DNA from: Gammaproteobacteria bacterium
GTDB taxonomy: Bacteria; Actinomycetota; Acidimicrobiia; Spongiisociales; UBA4744
Length of the DNA: 43,024 bases
Direction: 5' to 3'
Assembly (NCBI GenBank): GCA_011682695.1
Contig: JAACED010000013.1
Span: 1 to 43,024 of the forward strand
The position numbers and the translations under genes are program-made. The notes below the pieces were generated by a model, which worked only from the letters and a program-made list of their open reading frames with translations, was not told where the DNA came from and did not search any database. Positions 41,871-43,024 of this stretch are shown piece by piece (the stretch's first letter is position 1; the number at the start of each line of letters is the position of its first letter).

Positions 41871-43024
41871 ATGGGAACTCTCCTCGTCAAACACGCAGCC
41901 GTCCTGGTCACGATGGATCCGGATCGACGCGAGATCAGTGACGGTGGCCTGTTTGCACGCGACGGATGGATCGAGCAGGTCGGGCCGACCGCAGAGCTGC
42001 CCGACAGGGCCGACGAGGTCCTGGACGTGTCCGGTCATGTCGTTTTGCCCGGGCTCGTCAACACCCATCACCATCTCTATCAGACGCTCACACGAGCACT
42101 CCCCGGAACACAAGATGCCGAACTCTTCCCCTGGCTCCAGACCCTCTACCCGGTTTGGGCGAGAATCACGCCCGCCGACATTCGCCTCTCGGCGAAGGTC
42201 GGTCTCACCGAACTGGCTCTCAGCGGTTGTACGACCACATCGGACCACCTCTACCTGTTTCCCAATGGAAGCCGCCTCGATGACACGATCGATGCAGCCC
42301 GGGAAGTCGGTATTCGTTTCCACGCGGCTCGTGGTTCGATGAGCCTCGGCGAGAGCGATGGCGGCCTTCCTCCGGATTCCCTCGTCGAGGATGAAAACGC
42401 GATCCTCGAAGACACGCAGCGGGTCATCGAGTCGTATCACGACCCGACACCCGGGTCGATGCTGCGTATCGTCGTCGCACCTTGCTCGCCGTTCTCGGTG
42501 ACGACCGACGCCATGCGCGAGGCAGCTGCGCTTGCGCGCAGCTACGGGGTCTCGCTGCACACGCACCTGGCCGAGACCGCAGACGAAGAGGAGTTCTGCA
42601 TCGCGCAGTTCGGAGTGCCGCCTGTCGCATACGCCGAGCGGCTGGGATGGGTCGGACCCGATGTCTGGTTCGCTCACGGCGTCCATGTCGGCGATGCCGG
42701 GATTCGACTGATGGCCGAGACCGATACGGGCGTTGCCCACTGTCCGGCCTCCAACATGCGGCTCGGTTCCGGTATCGCACCTGTCATGAGCTACCTGAGC
42801 GCCGGGATCCGCGTCGGTCTCGGCGTAGACGGTTCGGCCTCCAACGATGGAAGTGATCTCCTCGGCGAAGTGCGCCTCGCGATGTTGCTGGCGAGAGTCC
42901 TCCACGGCGACGAACCTCTCATGGGGGTGCGAACGGCGCTCGAGATCGCAACGCTTGGTGGAGCCGCCGTGCTCGGACGCGACGATATCGGTTCGCTCGC
43001 CACCGGAAAGGCAGCGGACTTCAC
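41871..43024 (+). CDS. 8-oxoguanine deaminase, 3' end beyond window
   Basis: 384 complete codons of an amidohydrolase (TrzA/AtzC, COG0402 type); the frame is still open at the edge. The barrel metal site is H66/H68 (NTHHHLYQTLTRA), H232 (HTHLAET), H269/H272 (FAHGVH) and D320 (GVDGSASNDGSD). DHLYLFPNG, ARGSMSLGESDGGLPPD and APCSPFSV match 8-oxoguanine deaminase as described for P. aeruginosa PA0142, which turns 8-oxoguanine into urate. In P. aeruginosa the adenine deaminase PA0148 is near it, as here. GAGG lies 5 nt before the ATG. It probably serves salvage or disposal of free purine bases. Confidence 0.9.
   Translation, partial: MGTLLVKHAAVLVTMDPDRREISDGGLFARDGWIEQVGPTAELPDRADEVLDVSGHVVLPGLVNTHHHLYQTLTRALPGTQDAELFPWLQTLYPVWARITPADIRLSAKVGLTELALSGCTTTSDHLYLFPNGSRLDDTIDAAREVGIRFHAARGSMSLGESDGGLPPDSLVEDENAILEDTQRVIESYHDPTPGSMLRIVVAPCSPFSVTTDAMREAAALARSYGVSLHTHLAETADEEEFCIAQFGVPPVAYAERLGWVGPDVWFAHGVHVGDAGIRLMAETDTGVAHCPASNMRLGSGIAPVMSYLSAGIRVGLGVDGSASNDGSDLLGEVRLAMLLARVLHGDEPLMGVRTALEIATLGGAAVLGRDDIGSLATGKAADF

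Noticed and set aside
1-43024. tRNA, rRNA, tmRNA, insertion sequences, prophage genes or toxin-antitoxin pairs
   Set aside because: I scanned the intergenic gaps on both strands and saw no cloverleaf with a GTTCRA arm, no transposase and no phage proteins. A covariance search was not possible, so small RNAs could be missed.

Overview
The window is high-GC actinobacterial DNA, most probably from an uncultured or little-studied lineage such as Acidimicrobiia. That placement is inferred from gene order and gene types, not from a marker phylogeny. From about 30.2 kb down to 5.8 kb, one minus-strand series follows the order I recall for Mycobacterium tuberculosis Rv2612c to Rv2553c: PI-phosphate synthase, acyltransferase and PimA-like mannosyltransferase, then pdxS, pdxT, yebC, ruvC, ruvA, ruvB, (queA, tgt, yajC), secD, secF, apt, rel, metallo-hydrolase, hisS, aspS, rarA, a small membrane protein, alaS, ruvX and mltG. 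Neighbours overlap by 1-13 nt (ATGA, GTGA and TGATG junctions), so long polycistronic transcripts are likely. Starts use ATG, GTG and TTG, several without a Shine-Dalgarno sequence.

Left part (1-5.7 kb): a type IV pilus cassette, transcribed DUF4388 protein, pilB, pilT, pilC. The PilT-like ATPase carries an N-terminal MshEN-like domain, which ordinary PilT lacks. The cassette ends in hairpins, and a 25-bp direct repeat lies at the very edge of the window.

Middle (5.8-30.2 kb): cell-wall elongation control (mltG), tRNA charging (alaS, aspS, hisS), stringent response and purine salvage (rel, apt), protein export (secDF-yajC), queuosine tRNA modification (tgt, queA), Holliday-junction processing (ruvABC), pyridoxal phosphate synthesis (pdxST) and phosphatidylinositol-mannoside lipid synthesis. 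Three intergenic gaps (5.76, 9.95 and 18.15 kb) hold arrays of degenerate 7-bp repeats. Two of these are followed by the same 24-bp sequence and the same distal motif, which defines a two-copy composite intergenic element of about 165-187 bp.

Right part (30.3-43 kb): this is where the mycobacterial order breaks. Between the PI-phosphate synthase gene and thrS lie an EF-G-2-type GTPase, a citrate synthase of strikingly mitochondrial type and an MMPL-type RND transporter. After thrS come an aminoglycoside-phosphotransferase-fold protein that has lost its catalytic aspartates, a small membrane-anchored zinc ribbon protein and a patatin-like lipase. Last come two divergent purine-base deaminases. 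The adenine deaminase gene has a one-base frameshift that cuts off a still-conserved 38-residue C-terminus; the 8-oxoguanine deaminase gene runs off the window.

I saw no rRNA, tRNA, CRISPR array, insertion sequence, prophage or recognisable defence system. The most unusual items are the heptamer/24-bp composite elements, the pseudokinase-zinc ribbon-lipase trio, the MshEN-PilT fusion and the adenine deaminase frameshift.
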